From positions 1 through 53,379 of the forward strand of contig JANQKI010000022.1 in the NCBI GenBank assembly GCA_028281165.1: a stretch of DNA of 53,379 nt, given 5' to 3'. The stretch's first letter is position 1. Each line of letters opens with the position of its first letter. The notes below the pieces were generated by a model. It was given only the letters and a program-made list of their open reading frames with translations. It did no database searches and was not told the DNA's origin. Below are positions 25,820 through 33,467 of this stretch, piece by piece. The DNA is from Opitutaceae bacterium (GTDB taxonomy: Bacteria; Verrucomicrobiota; Verrucomicrobiia; Opitutales; Opitutaceae). Both the position numbers and the translations under genes were made by a program.

Positions 25820-26134
25820 TTATTCGTCTTTTGCTGAATATGTCGTTTCTCCTTGGATACTGACATTGTCCACAATGCCGACGATGGCTGCGTCCACCGG
25901 AGCGGACTTTAAGCCATCGGCTTGTCTAGCTGAACTGCCTTGAGCGAACATCACTAGCTCACCTTCGCCAGCTCCCAGCGTATCCACGGCCACAATAGTG
26001 TTGGGGCCTCGCTTGAATTTGCCGGGGTCGTCAGGGTCGATCAGCATAGGGCGCACCATGAGAAGCTTCCGCCCCTTCATGCTGTCGTCCTTTTTGGTCG
26101 AAACGACCGAACCAATGACTTTTCCGAGGTACAT
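25820..26134 (-). CDS. BMC-P pentameric shell vertex protein, copy 3
   Basis: 104 aa. MYLGKVIGSVVSTKKDDSMK, RKLLMVRPM, VAVDTLGAGEGELVMFAQGS and AAIVGIVDNV are the canonical EutN/CcmL elements, and this copy is the most conventional of the three. It lies 5 bp after a BMC-H gene and 15 bp before the aldehyde dehydrogenase. Confidence 0.95.
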   Translation of the reverse strand: MYLGKVIGSVVSTKKDDSMKGRKLLMVRPMLIDPDDPGKFKRGPNTIVAVDTLGAGEGELVMFAQGSSARQADGLKSAPVDAAIVGIVDNVSIQGETTYSAKDE

Positions 26135-26139
26135 CCGAC

Positions 26140-26439
26140 CTATTTGCTAGCGCGTTTAGCTGACGATTTGGGAATGACGTTTTCCGTATCGTCGTGCGGA
26201 CGCGCGATTACGTGAGCGCTGATGACTTCGCCAAGACGTCCAGCCGCTTCCGCTCCGGCTTCGATTGCCGCCTTTACGGCGGCTACGTCGCCTGTAACGA
26301 CGGCATTTACGAGTCCGCTTCCGACGCCCTTCATGGGGCCGGTAAGCTGAACGTTTGCCGCCTTAAGCATCGCATCGCTGCCTTGCACGAGGGCGATGAG
26401 GCCTCTGGTTTCTAATATGCCAATTGCTTGTTTTGCCAT
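26140..26439 (-). CDS. BMC-H hexameric shell protein, copy 1
   Basis: 99 aa, single BMC domain: QAIGILETRGLIALVQGSDA, the pore loop MKGVGSGLVNAV, then VTGDVAAVKAAIEAGAEAA and VIARPHDD. Hexamers of this family tile the shell facets, with the pore loop lining the central channel. A short basic tail (KSSAKRASK) extends beyond the fold and is absent from the other two copies. Confidence 0.95.
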   Translation of the reverse strand: MAKQAIGILETRGLIALVQGSDAMLKAANVQLTGPMKGVGSGLVNAVVTGDVAAVKAAIEAGAEAAGRLGEVISAHVIARPHDDTENVIPKSSAKRASK

Positions 26440-26469
26440 GGTTTTATGAGGTTGATTTTAAAAAGATGA

Positions 26470-27672
26470 TTAGTTGCTGGTTGAAATTAGTTGCGTATTC
26501 ATAAATCGGAACACTTCGCGAGCGATGACTAGTTCTTCATTGGCCGGAATGACGATGGCTTTCATGGTGGAGTCATCGGCGCTAATGATCGCTTCGGCGC
26601 CCAATCGAGTTGATTCGTTTTTCTCCGCTTCGATTTTCAATCCGAATTCCTCCAGTCCTGAACAAACTTTAGAGCGAACTTCCGTATTGTTTTCCCCGAT
26701 ACCGGCTGTGAAGACTATCGCGTCCGCTCCGCCCATTTTAAAGTAGAAGGAGCCGGCCCAGTGGCGAATGCTGTCGATCAGGGCATCGATGGCGAGTTGA
26801 GCCTCGGCGTTTCCTTGGCTTGCCGCCTTGCTAATATCGCGAATGTCATTGCCGATGCCAGACAAGCCAAGCAGTCCGCTTTGCTTGTTAAGCTGATTTT
26901 CAGCTTCTTCAATGGTGATTCCTAGCATTTTGGATACGTAAGGAATGGCCATGGAGTCCAAGTCGCCAACCCGGTTATTTTGAGGCAACCCGCTCTGCGG
27001 GCTGAATCCCATGCTGGTGCCGATGGCCACCCCATTCTTGATGCCGGTGACCGAGCTACTTCCTCCAAGATGACAGGAAATGACGCGAAGGGGAGAGCCG
27101 CTGTACTCTCCAGGCCCATCGACATAAAGGCCTTTCGCTCGCCGAGCGACGTCTTCTGATCCCAGTAACTCGGCGGAACGTTCAGCAACGAATTTGTGAC
27201 TGGCGCCGTGGAAACCGTAGCGACGAATGCCGATGTCGCGCCAGCTTTTTGGAATCGCGTATTCGCGAGCCGCCGGTTCGACCCATTGATAAAAGGCCGT
27301 TTCGAAAAGAGCGACGCGTTTGACTGAGGGCAGTTTTTCTCGGAAGCAGCGAATACCCTCCGCATAGGCGGGATTGTGAGCGGGAGCCACCTCTTTGAAA
27401 CCGTCCAAGGCCTCGAGAACCCGATCGTCCGCTTCAACGCAGCCGCTTAGGTCTTTGCCTAGAACGGTTTTGAAACCAACCGCATCGAGATCTTCGCCTG
27501 TATCCAAATGCCCCTCATCCATTAGCGTTTGCAACATGGATTCGATACAGGGTGTGTACTCTGTAACACGCTCAAATCCTCCGCTAGCCAAAAGGATAGC
27601 TTGGGTATCGTCGATTTCGAAAAGACGATACTTGAAGGAGGTTGATCCGAGGTTGGCGACGAGAACTTTCAT
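26470..27672 (-). CDS. ackA: Acetate kinase-family acyl-phosphate kinase
   Basis: Converts acyl phosphate + ADP to carboxylate + ATP, and so would harvest the PduL product (acetyl- or lactyl-phosphate). ASKHA-type motifs are present: VANLGSTSFKYRL, YGFHGASHKFV, CHLGGSSSVTGIKNG, GFSPQSGLP and VFTAGIGENNTEVR. Compared with housekeeping AckA the first loop is GSTSFKY instead of GSSSLK, and the nucleotide/substrate segment reads QNNRVGDLD instead of GTRSGDLD. These changes may suit a larger acyl group; that is inference. No encapsulation helix is evident, so it probably acts in the cytosol. Confidence 0.9.
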   Translation of the reverse strand: MKVLVANLGSTSFKYRLFEIDDTQAILLASGGFERVTEYTPCIESMLQTLMDEGHLDTGEDLDAVGFKTVLGKDLSGCVEADDRVLEALDGFKEVAPAHNPAYAEGIRCFREKLPSVKRVALFETAFYQWVEPAAREYAIPKSWRDIGIRRYGFHGASHKFVAERSAELLGSEDVARRAKGLYVDGPGEYSGSPLRVISCHLGGSSSVTGIKNGVAIGTSMGFSPQSGLPQNNRVGDLDSMAIPYVSKMLGITIEEAENQLNKQSGLLGLSGIGNDIRDISKAASQGNAEAQLAIDALIDSIRHWAGSFYFKMGGADAIVFTAGIGENNTEVRSKVCSGLEEFGLKIEAEKNESTRLGAEAIISADDSTMKAIVIPANEELVIAREVFRFMNTQLISTSN

Positions 27673-27760
27673 TCAAAGTAAAAAGGAAAAATGCAAAACG
27701 AAGAAGTTTTAAAGCGCCCAGGCGTATCCACTTTTTCGATTTTACTTTTTACTTCTTCCT

Positions 27761-28039
27761 TTAGCCAATCCAGTTGCCCAATTTATCGAGGTCGTCGTGC
27801 GGACGAGGGATGACTTGAACGGCGAGCACTTCGCCGATTTGGTTAGCTGACTCGGCTCCGGCTTCAACGGCTGCTTTAACCGCTGCTACGTCGCCAGTGA
27901 AAAAGGCGGTGACGATGCCGCTGCCGATTTTCTCCCAGCCGTTCATGGAAACATCAGCCGCTTTGAGGGCGGCGTCGCTCGCTTCCATCAGGCCAACGAG
28001 ACCCTTGCATTCGATCATTCCAATAGCTTGTTTTGCCAT
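27761..28039 (-). CDS. BMC-H hexameric shell protein, copy 2
   Basis: 92 aa. AIGMIECKGLVGLMEASDA, pore loop [33 protein letters not shown] and IPRPHDDL. It carries the common IGSG pore signature. An 88-bp gap separates it from ackA downstream and 27 bp from the next BMC-H gene. Confidence 0.95.
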   Translation of the reverse strand: MAKQAIGMIECKGLVGLMEASDAALKAADVSMNGWEKIGSGIVTAFFTGDVAAVKAAVEAGAESANQIGEVLAVQVIPRPHDDLDKLGNWIG

Positions 28040-28066
28040 TATTCGATTCCTTCTTTTTGTTTCGAT

Positions 28067-28333
28067 TTACGCGAAATTCTTTAGCAGGTCCTCGTGAGGG
28101 CGAGCCATGACGTGTGAGGAAACAAGCTCTCCAACACGATTGGCTGCCTCGGCTCCCGCCTCGACCGCCGCTTTCACGCTGCCTACATCGCCCTTGACGA
28201 GCACGGTAAGGAAACCGCCGCCAATGGGGATCTGTTTGACGAGGCTCACCGATGCGGCCTTGACCATGGCATCGCTTGCCTCGATAGAGCCGGTGAGGCC
28301 CTTCGTTTCTACCATTCCGATTGAATCACTCAT
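28067..28333 (-). CDS. BMC-H hexameric shell protein, copy 3
   Basis: 88 aa. [19 protein letters not shown], then a pore loop reading [17 protein letters not shown] and VMARPHED. The pore has Gly in place of the Ser found in the other two copies, so this hexamer may have a different channel. It is the second gene of the operon, 61 bp after pduL. Confidence 0.94.
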   Translation of the reverse strand: MSDSIGMVETKGLTGSIEASDAMVKAASVSLVKQIPIGGGFLTVLVKGDVGSVKAAVEAGAEAANRVGELVSSHVMARPHEDLLKNFA

Positions 28334-28394
28334 TGTTGTATTTGGTATTGGGTAATTGGTTTTAGGTTTTCGGTAATTCGTATCTAGAAATTCG
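28334..28394. other. AT-rich TTTTAGGT-containing spacer between pduL and the first BMC-H gene
   Basis: The short gap contains TGGTATTGGGTAATTGGTT and TTAGGTTTTCGGTAATTCG, a near-tandem arrangement. A similar GGTTTTAGGTATTAGGTT run occurs at 34272-34290 after another gene, pointing to a low-complexity dispersed repeat. Confidence 0.35.
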
Positions 28395-29072
28395 TTACTT
28401 TATTAACTGACAGGGCGTTTCGGGGCTGAAGCGGCAGGCGTTGCCTTCGTCGGTATCGATATGCACCTCTAGCTTGAAGGAAGGATCGACGCGTACGTAG
28501 ATGCGTTCGAAGGTGAGTCCTGTATCGCCGCCGACGCGAAGCTTCATGAAAGTCTTGTTCTCTACGCCGTAGTACGCGGCGTCTTCCGGGGCCATGTGGA
28601 CGTGGGGAGCGGCTCGAATGACGCCTTCCTCCATTTCGAGAAACCCGTTGGGGCCCATCAGCATGCAGCCAGGCGTTCCAGCGATATCCCCTGAATTGCG
28701 GGTGGGGATTTTGAAGCCGAGCGAGATAGCGTCGGTCGCCGCAAGCTCGACTTGATTAAAATCGCGACAGGGGCCGAGTATTCGCAAATTGGATATGACA
28801 CGACTACGAGGACCAATGAGAGTGACTGATTCTTCGGCCGCGTATTGGCCTTCTTGGTACAGTCCTTTCATGGGCGTTAGCTGGTGACCTGCTCCGAAGA
28901 GCATTTCAACCGCTTCTTGGCTAAGGTGGCAGTGTCGGGCGCTGATGTTTACGACTAGCGGATTGGGAGCGGCTGAGGGTTCCGATTTTGCAACGAGCTG
29001 GCTCAAAATACTTTGACGAACCAGCCGTTCGATATCGGCTCGACTAAAGGTTGTTGGAGGGGACGAGGCCAT
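28395..29072 (-). CDS. pduL: PduL-type phosphate acyltransferase of the microcompartment
   Basis: Transfers the acyl group from CoA to phosphate and frees CoA inside the shell. The N-terminal [18 protein letters not shown] (about residues 9-26) is an amphipathic encapsulation peptide. The zinc-binding PduL domains follow: [31 protein letters not shown] and [11 protein letters not shown], which hold the metal-ligand histidines and Glu. At 225 aa the length is usual. It is the first gene of the operon, transcribed divergently from the DeoR gene with 107 bp between them. Confidence 0.95.
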   Translation of the reverse strand: MASSPPTTFSRADIERLVRQSILSQLVAKSEPSAAPNPLVVNISARHCHLSQEAVEMLFGAGHQLTPMKGLYQEGQYAAEESVTLIGPRSRVISNLRILGPCRDFNQVELAATDAISLGFKIPTRNSGDIAGTPGCMLMGPNGFLEMEEGVIRAAPHVHMAPEDAAYYGVENKTFMKLRVGGDTGLTFERIYVRVDPSFKLEVHIDTDEGNACRFSPETPCQLIK

Positions 29073-29093
29073 AAAAAACCAAGTAATTTATCG

Positions 29094-29123
29094 GATAAAC
29101 CCAAAAAATCCCAAATAAGTCAA
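29094..29123 (-). promoter_or_regulatory. Candidate promoter of the microcompartment operon
   Basis: On the minus strand TTGACT (29123-29118) is followed after an 18-bp spacer by TTTATC (29099-29094), a fair -35 and a weak -10, 22 bp before the pduL ATG. A CCCAA half-site lies between the boxes and another overlaps the -10. Confidence 0.5.
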
Positions 29124-29156
29124 CGTAAATTCTTGCATAATCCCAAGTTTTCCCAA
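29098..29156. promoter_or_regulatory. Candidate DeoR operator: four phased TCCCAA repeats
   Basis: Direct repeats on the plus strand: AACCCAA (29098-29104), AATCCCAA (29107-29114), AATCCCAA (29139-29146) and TTTCCCAA (29149-29156). Within each pair the ends are 10 bp apart, and the pairs are 42 bp apart at the outer copies, close to whole helical turns. They flank and overlap the candidate promoter. DeoR-family repressors commonly bind direct repeats, so the divergent regulator is the likely ligand. Confidence 0.55.
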
Positions 29157-29179
29157 TATGTCACACACTCGATTTTCAG

Positions 29180-29950
29180 ATGCTAGCCCAGGAAAGACAT
29201 CAGCAAATCCTCAGTCTCATCGAGGAGCGCGGGACGGTCCGTACGATCGATTTGGCCAATGAATTTCAGGTTACGGACGAGACGATTCGGCGGGATTTGC
29301 AGATTTTGGCCGATAACTTTCAGATAAACCGCATCCACGGGGGAGCGACGAGTCTCAGCGGCCGCCCCAAGCTGCAGTCATTCATTGAGCGTCGGGCGAT
29401 CAACGTTGATAGGAAGAAGATTATTGGGCGCGAAGCCATCAAGTTTATCGAACCCGGTGAGACGGTGGCCTTCGATAGTAGCACGACTGCTTTTGAGCTG
29501 GTTTGCTTGCTGCCCGACATTCCTTTCCGCGTGGTGACCAATGCTCATTCCGTGATTCACGAGCTAATCAGCCATGGGCAGATCGAGCTGATTTCCACAG
29601 GAGGTCGCTACCAGCCTAAAACGCAAACCTTCATCGGTATCGAAAGCCAAGCCTCGTTGCGGCGCCACAATATTAATAAGGCTTTCATTTCGTGCATTGG
29701 GCTCGATTTGAATCAGGGAGCGAGCGAGGGCTTCGAGGATCAGGCCATTTTCAAGGATGTCCTGACGCAAACCTGCGAGGAGGTAATCCTTCTGGTAGAC
29801 TCGACGAAGCTTGGCGAAAGGTCGGAGTATTTCTTTGCCGGGCTGAATCAAATAACGCGTATCATTACGGATGACGAGGCGGACGAGTTGTTTTTGGAAA
29901 AGCTCAGAGCGAGAGGAATCGAGGTCGTGGTGGGGAAGAGCGAGGAGTGA
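29180..29950 (+). CDS. DeoR-family transcriptional repressor
   Basis: The N-terminal DeoR helix-turn-helix (residues 1-55) reads ERHQQILSLIEERGTVRTID and includes VTDETIRRDLQIL. The C-terminal sensor domain has FDSSTTAFELVCLLP, STGGRYQPKTQTFIG, and VDSTKLGERSEYFF, the phosphosugar-binding pattern of the family. At 256 aa it has the normal length. Being divergent from the BMC operon and followed by rhaB, it most likely represses one or both and is released by a rhamnose pathway phosphosugar (inference). Confidence 0.94.
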   Translation: MLAQERHQQILSLIEERGTVRTIDLANEFQVTDETIRRDLQILADNFQINRIHGGATSLSGRPKLQSFIERRAINVDRKKIIGREAIKFIEPGETVAFDSSTTAFELVCLLPDIPFRVVTNAHSVIHELISHGQIELISTGGRYQPKTQTFIGIESQASLRRHNINKAFISCIGLDLNQGASEGFEDQAIFKDVLTQTCEEVILLVDSTKLGERSEYFFAGLNQITRIITDDEADELFLEKLRARGIEVVVGKSEE

Positions 29951-30080
29951 AAGGCGAGTGATGAATGATGAAGGTGTTTTGGTTGTATCGGCTATCGCTG
30001 ATCCTCGGAAGTTTTGGGAATCCAGATTGGTATGCTATGGGCGGTAGGCATTTTTCAGTATTTAGAGTGATGGATAAGAA

Positions 30081-30162
30081 TGTAGCAGCGTGTCTGCGAC
30101 ACGCTGATGTGACCGGAGGAGTGAAGGATAAATCTCGGCATGTCTAAGACATGCCGCTACAT
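30081..30162. repeat. Composite repeat with two perfect hairpins between outer TGTAGC/GCTACA arms
   Basis: AGCGTGTC-TGC-GACACGCT (30087-30105) and GGCATGTC-TAA-GACATGCC (30137-30155) are perfect 8-bp stems with 3-base loops. The outer ends TGTAGC and GCTACA are inverted and shared with the GTAGCGGC family at 19120, 35865, 41564 and 47159. Confidence 0.75.
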
Positions 30163-30259
30163 TAGATGAAGATGACGATGGAGAAGCAGAAGAAGATTGA
30201 GTCGCTTGGCGTATGCATTATCAACCTACAGTCTAAAAACTAGCAACCTAAACACCTTG

Positions 30260-30281
30260 AAAATGCGGTATGCCGCATTTT
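30260..30281. promoter_or_regulatory. AAAATGCGG inverted repeat just before the rhaB start
   Basis: AAAATGCGG-TATG-CCGCATTTT: a 9-bp perfect inverted repeat with a 4-bp centre, ending 3 bases before the rhaB ATG at 30285. The centre contains another in-frame ATG (30270). It could be an operator or an RNA hairpin limiting translation. Confidence 0.5.
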
Positions 30282-30284
30282 AAT

Positions 30285-31766
30285 ATGAGCGAATCAAAAG
30301 TATATTTAGCAGTCGATCTTGGGGCTAGCAGCGGGCGGGTGCTGGCTGGCGTCTACGATGGTTCCCGTATCGATTTACGGGAGCTGAATCGTTTCGAGAA
30401 TACGCCCGTCGCGTTGCCGGATGGCTGGCATTGGAATATTACAAGCCTGTATAATAGTATTCTAGAGGGCTTAAAGACGGCGTATGATGAATTTGGAGAC
30501 CAGCCGGTTAGCGTAGGAATCGATACCTGGGGTGTTGACTATGCGTTAATCGATAGTGGTGGTCGTCTGTTGGGATTGCCCTACCAATATCGGGACAATC
30601 GTAAGGATGGCATGATGGAGGTTGCCTTTGAAAAGGTTTCTAAAAGAGCCATCTACGACAAAACGGGCATCCAATTTATGCTGATAAACTCTGTTTATCA
30701 GCTTCTTGCAGACGTCGACAAAGGAAATCCTGCCTTAAGTGGGGCGGAAGATCTGATGTTCATTCCTGATTTGCTCTCGTATTGGCTTTGTGGAGTCAAG
30801 GTGCAGGAGCGTACCTTTGCTAGCACATCACAGCTTTACAATCCGAATACCGAGGACTGGGATCGCGATCTGATTGCCGCCCTTGGCTTGCCAGACCATA
30901 TATTCAAGTCGATCTCCGATCCTGGAAAAGCGTTGGGAGCTTTACGTCCTGAGGTCGCTTCACGCACGGGCTTTGAGGATCTGAATGTAGTGCTTGTGGC
31001 AGGACATGACACGGCGAGCGCTGTGGCTGCTGTTCCTAGTCAAGCTTCTATCCCGGCTTATTTAAGTAGTGGGACCTGGTCGCTGATGGGATTGGAGCTA
31101 TCGGAGCCGGTTATCAACGATGAGACTTTCGAGGACAGTTTTACCAATGAAATTGGCATCGGAAACACGGTACGCTTTTTAAGGAATATTTGCGGATTAT
31201 GGCTTATCCAAGAGTCGCGTCGCTATTGGCAGGAGAGCGGCAGGGACTATCGCTACGGCGAAATTGCTACCTTGGCCAAAACGGCGAAGCCTTTTCGCAG
31301 TTTGATCGATCCTGACGATGCTCGCTTCGCTCAACCAGGACTTATGCCAGAAAAAATTGCAGAGTATTGCAGGGAGACGGGTCAGCCGACTCCAGACGAA
31401 CCGGCTCAAGTGATGCGTTGCATCTACGAAAGCCTGGCTCTTACGTATCGAATTATTTGGGACAAGCTTTTGAAATACGCTCCGAGCCCTCCCGATGCCC
31501 TTCACGTGGTTGGCGGCGGGAGCCAAGACAAACTACTGAATCAATTTACGGCGAACGCCCTCGAAGTCACCGTTCAGGCTGGGCCGACGGAAGCCACCGG
31601 CCTTGGCAATATCCTTTGTCAGATGATGGCGGATAAAGAAATCTCTAGCCTCGCTGAGGGTCGCAAGATCGTAGCCCAGTCGTTTCCTTGCGAAACGTTC
31701 GAGCCTGAGGATGGCGAGGTGTGGAGAGAGGCTTCTTCGCGCTACGCCAGGCTGCTGGAAAACTAG
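30285..31766 (+). CDS. rhaB: Rhamnulokinase
   Basis: Phosphorylates L-rhamnulose to L-rhamnulose-1-phosphate, the substrate of the aldolase. FGGY-kinase elements in order: AVDLGASSGRVLAG (phosphate loop), VGIDTWGVDYALID, GLPYQYRDNR, AGHDTASAVAAVP, YLSSGTWSLMG and VVGGGSQDKLLNQFTANA. The strings DTWGVDYALID and FLRNICGLWLIQE are characteristic of RhaB and separate it from fuculokinase. The start MSESKVYL is chosen; a start five codons upstream lies inside a hairpin. It follows the DeoR gene on the same strand and lies across the BMC operon from rhaA. Confidence 0.94.
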   Translation: MSESKVYLAVDLGASSGRVLAGVYDGSRIDLRELNRFENTPVALPDGWHWNITSLYNSILEGLKTAYDEFGDQPVSVGIDTWGVDYALIDSGGRLLGLPYQYRDNRKDGMMEVAFEKVSKRAIYDKTGIQFMLINSVYQLLADVDKGNPALSGAEDLMFIPDLLSYWLCGVKVQERTFASTSQLYNPNTEDWDRDLIAALGLPDHIFKSISDPGKALGALRPEVASRTGFEDLNVVLVAGHDTASAVAAVPSQASIPAYLSSGTWSLMGLELSEPVINDETFEDSFTNEIGIGNTVRFLRNICGLWLIQESRRYWQESGRDYRYGEIATLAKTAKPFRSLIDPDDARFAQPGLMPEKIAEYCRETGQPTPDEPAQVMRCIYESLALTYRIIWDKLLKYAPSPPDALHVVGGGSQDKLLNQFTANALEVTVQAGPTEATGLGNILCQMMADKEISSLAEGRKIVAQSFPCETFEPEDGEVWREASSRYARLLEN

Positions 31767-31919
31767 GATGGCGTGCAATCTTTTTAGTCGACGCTCACGT
31801 TGTTCGCTTGAAATAAAGGTAGCAATGATCGTGTTCACGACTGAAAGGAGAAGGCCTGACAATCGTTGATTCATGACCTCACGGTCATGGCTACTTTCAA
31901 ATATCCACCCACCACCCTG

Positions 31920-33386
31920 ATGAAATTTAAAAATCTGAATTTTCTCTGTATCCTATTTTCCGTGACAGGTATAGCTCTGGCCGCTCCAAAGCGCCCGAAT
32001 ATCGTCCTCTTCCTGGTCGACGACATGGGCTGGATGGATAGCTCGACCTACGGGAGCGAGTTTTACGAAACGCCCAACATGACGCGCCTGGCTTCGGAAG
32101 GCATGCTGTTCACCCAAGCCTATGCTCAGCCGCTCTGTTCGCCTACACGAGCGGCGCTCATGTCCGGAAAATACGCAGGACGGTTGCATCTGCACAAGGC
32201 CATTACGGGAGGGAGCGTGGCTGTGCCGACCGTGAAACATAATCCGAAAAAATCGGCCGATACGCTAATCTGGCCTGAGAGCCGTAGCCACCTGCCTCTC
32301 GAGGAGCGCACCATGGCGGAAGCATTGAAAGATAGCGGATATCAGACATGGTTCTTGGGAAAATGGCATTTAGGAAAGGGCAAGTACTGGCCGGAAAATC
32401 AAGGATTCGAGAAAGTGGTCGGCAAGGGCGGAGCAGGGCCTCGCAGCTATTTCTCGCCGTATCAGAATATTCCTGACCTGCCTGACGGACCCGAAGGAGA
32501 GTACCTGCCCGAACGCCTAACGCAAGAGGCCTGCAAATTGATGGAGGAGCGTGACCAGACCAAGCCATTCTTCATGTACTTCGCTCATTTCAACGTGCAT
32601 TCTCCGTATCAGGCAAAGGACGACTACGTGGCCAAGTACGCCAGAAAATCGGATCCGAGCCAAGGGCAGAGCCATCCTTTCATGGGAGCGATGATCCAAG
32701 CTATGGACGAGAGTCTTGGCGGCGTGCTCGACAAATTGGATGAATTGGGAATCGCGGACAATACGCTTTTCATCTTCATCTCCGACAATGGCGGGGTTCA
32801 TTGGGCGAACTCCGCGAAAAAGGGGAAAACCGATCCGGCTTCCAAGTTCACGATGCCGATCACCTCGAATGCTCCTTTGCGGGGCGGAAAGGCCTGCTAC
32901 TACGAAGGGGGGGTGCGAATACCGATGGTGGCCAGGCTGCCGGGCGTCATCGAGGCCGGGTCGGAAACGGATGCCCTGACCCATGTCATCGATCTGTATC
33001 CAACTTTATTGGACTTAGCCGGATACGCGAAACCTGGAGAACAGATACTCGATGGAAAAAGCATCCTTCCCATTCTCAATGGAGAGCGTAGCGAAGTGAG
33101 GGATACATTGTATTGCCATTTCCCACGGCCGAAAACGCTGGCCAGCGCCTTTGGCGGCTCCTTCGTGCGTGAAGGCGATTACAAGCTGATTCGCGGTTGG
33201 GGCGGTGGCGAGGATGGGAAAAACAGTCTGGAGCTCTACAACATTGCCGAGGATGTAGGCGAAGAGAACAACTTGGCCGAAGCGATGCCAAAACTTGCTG
33301 AGAGGCTAGACGCGAAATTGAGCGTCTGGCTGGAAGAAACGGGGGCGTTGCTGCCAACGAGGAATGGAGATCTGTTAGCTGATTAA
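31920..33386 (+). CDS. Secreted S1-family sulfatase
   Basis: The signal peptide starts at MKFKNLNFLCILFSVTGIAL; 18 upstream codons back to 31866 are not export-like. The metal site is FLVDDMGWMDSS, and Cys73 in CSPTRAALMSGKYAGR is the canonical formylglycine site. FISDNGGVHW and YYEGGVRIPMVARLPG are further sulfatase-core motifs; TWFLGKWHLG contains the catalytic Lys/His. At 488 aa it is of normal length. It follows rhaB on the same strand with a 153-bp gap, fitting use of a sulfated rhamnose-containing glycan such as ulvan (inference). Confidence 0.93.
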   Translation: MKFKNLNFLCILFSVTGIALAAPKRPNIVLFLVDDMGWMDSSTYGSEFYETPNMTRLASEGMLFTQAYAQPLCSPTRAALMSGKYAGRLHLHKAITGGSVAVPTVKHNPKKSADTLIWPESRSHLPLEERTMAEALKDSGYQTWFLGKWHLGKGKYWPENQGFEKVVGKGGAGPRSYFSPYQNIPDLPDGPEGEYLPERLTQEACKLMEERDQTKPFFMYFAHFNVHSPYQAKDDYVAKYARKSDPSQGQSHPFMGAMIQAMDESLGGVLDKLDELGIADNTLFIFISDNGGVHWANSAKKGKTDPASKFTMPITSNAPLRGGKACYYEGGVRIPMVARLPGVIEAGSETDALTHVIDLYPTLLDLAGYAKPGEQILDGKSILPILNGERSEVRDTLYCHFPRPKTLASAFGGSFVREGDYKLIRGWGGGEDGKNSLELYNIAEDVGEENNLAEAMPKLAERLDAKLSVWLEETGALLPTRNGDLLAD

Positions 33387-33467
33387 GGCAGCGGCTCCCA
33401 TCAATGATGGCCACCGACTATCTTTCGCGTTGATTCACAGTCATTCGGTCTTCAATTTCCGATCTCC

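Larger units (their letters stand above)
29951..30284. other. Gene-free 334-bp stretch with paired hairpins
   Basis: No convincing gene. The stretch holds the composite hairpin repeat at 30081-30162 and the AAAATGCGG inverted repeat at 30260-30281. A 60-codon open frame starting at 29965 is built partly from the repeat and is not accepted as a gene. Confidence 0.6.

Noticed and set aside
21603..29072. Glycyl-radical or coenzyme B12 propanediol microcompartment
   Set aside because: No diol dehydratase, glycyl-radical enzyme, activase or propanediol oxidoreductase is encoded; the aldolase is the signature enzyme instead.
29965..30147. Small plus-strand open frame between deoR and rhaB
   Set aside because: Its second half is the palindromic repeat at 30081-30162; no start signal or resemblance.
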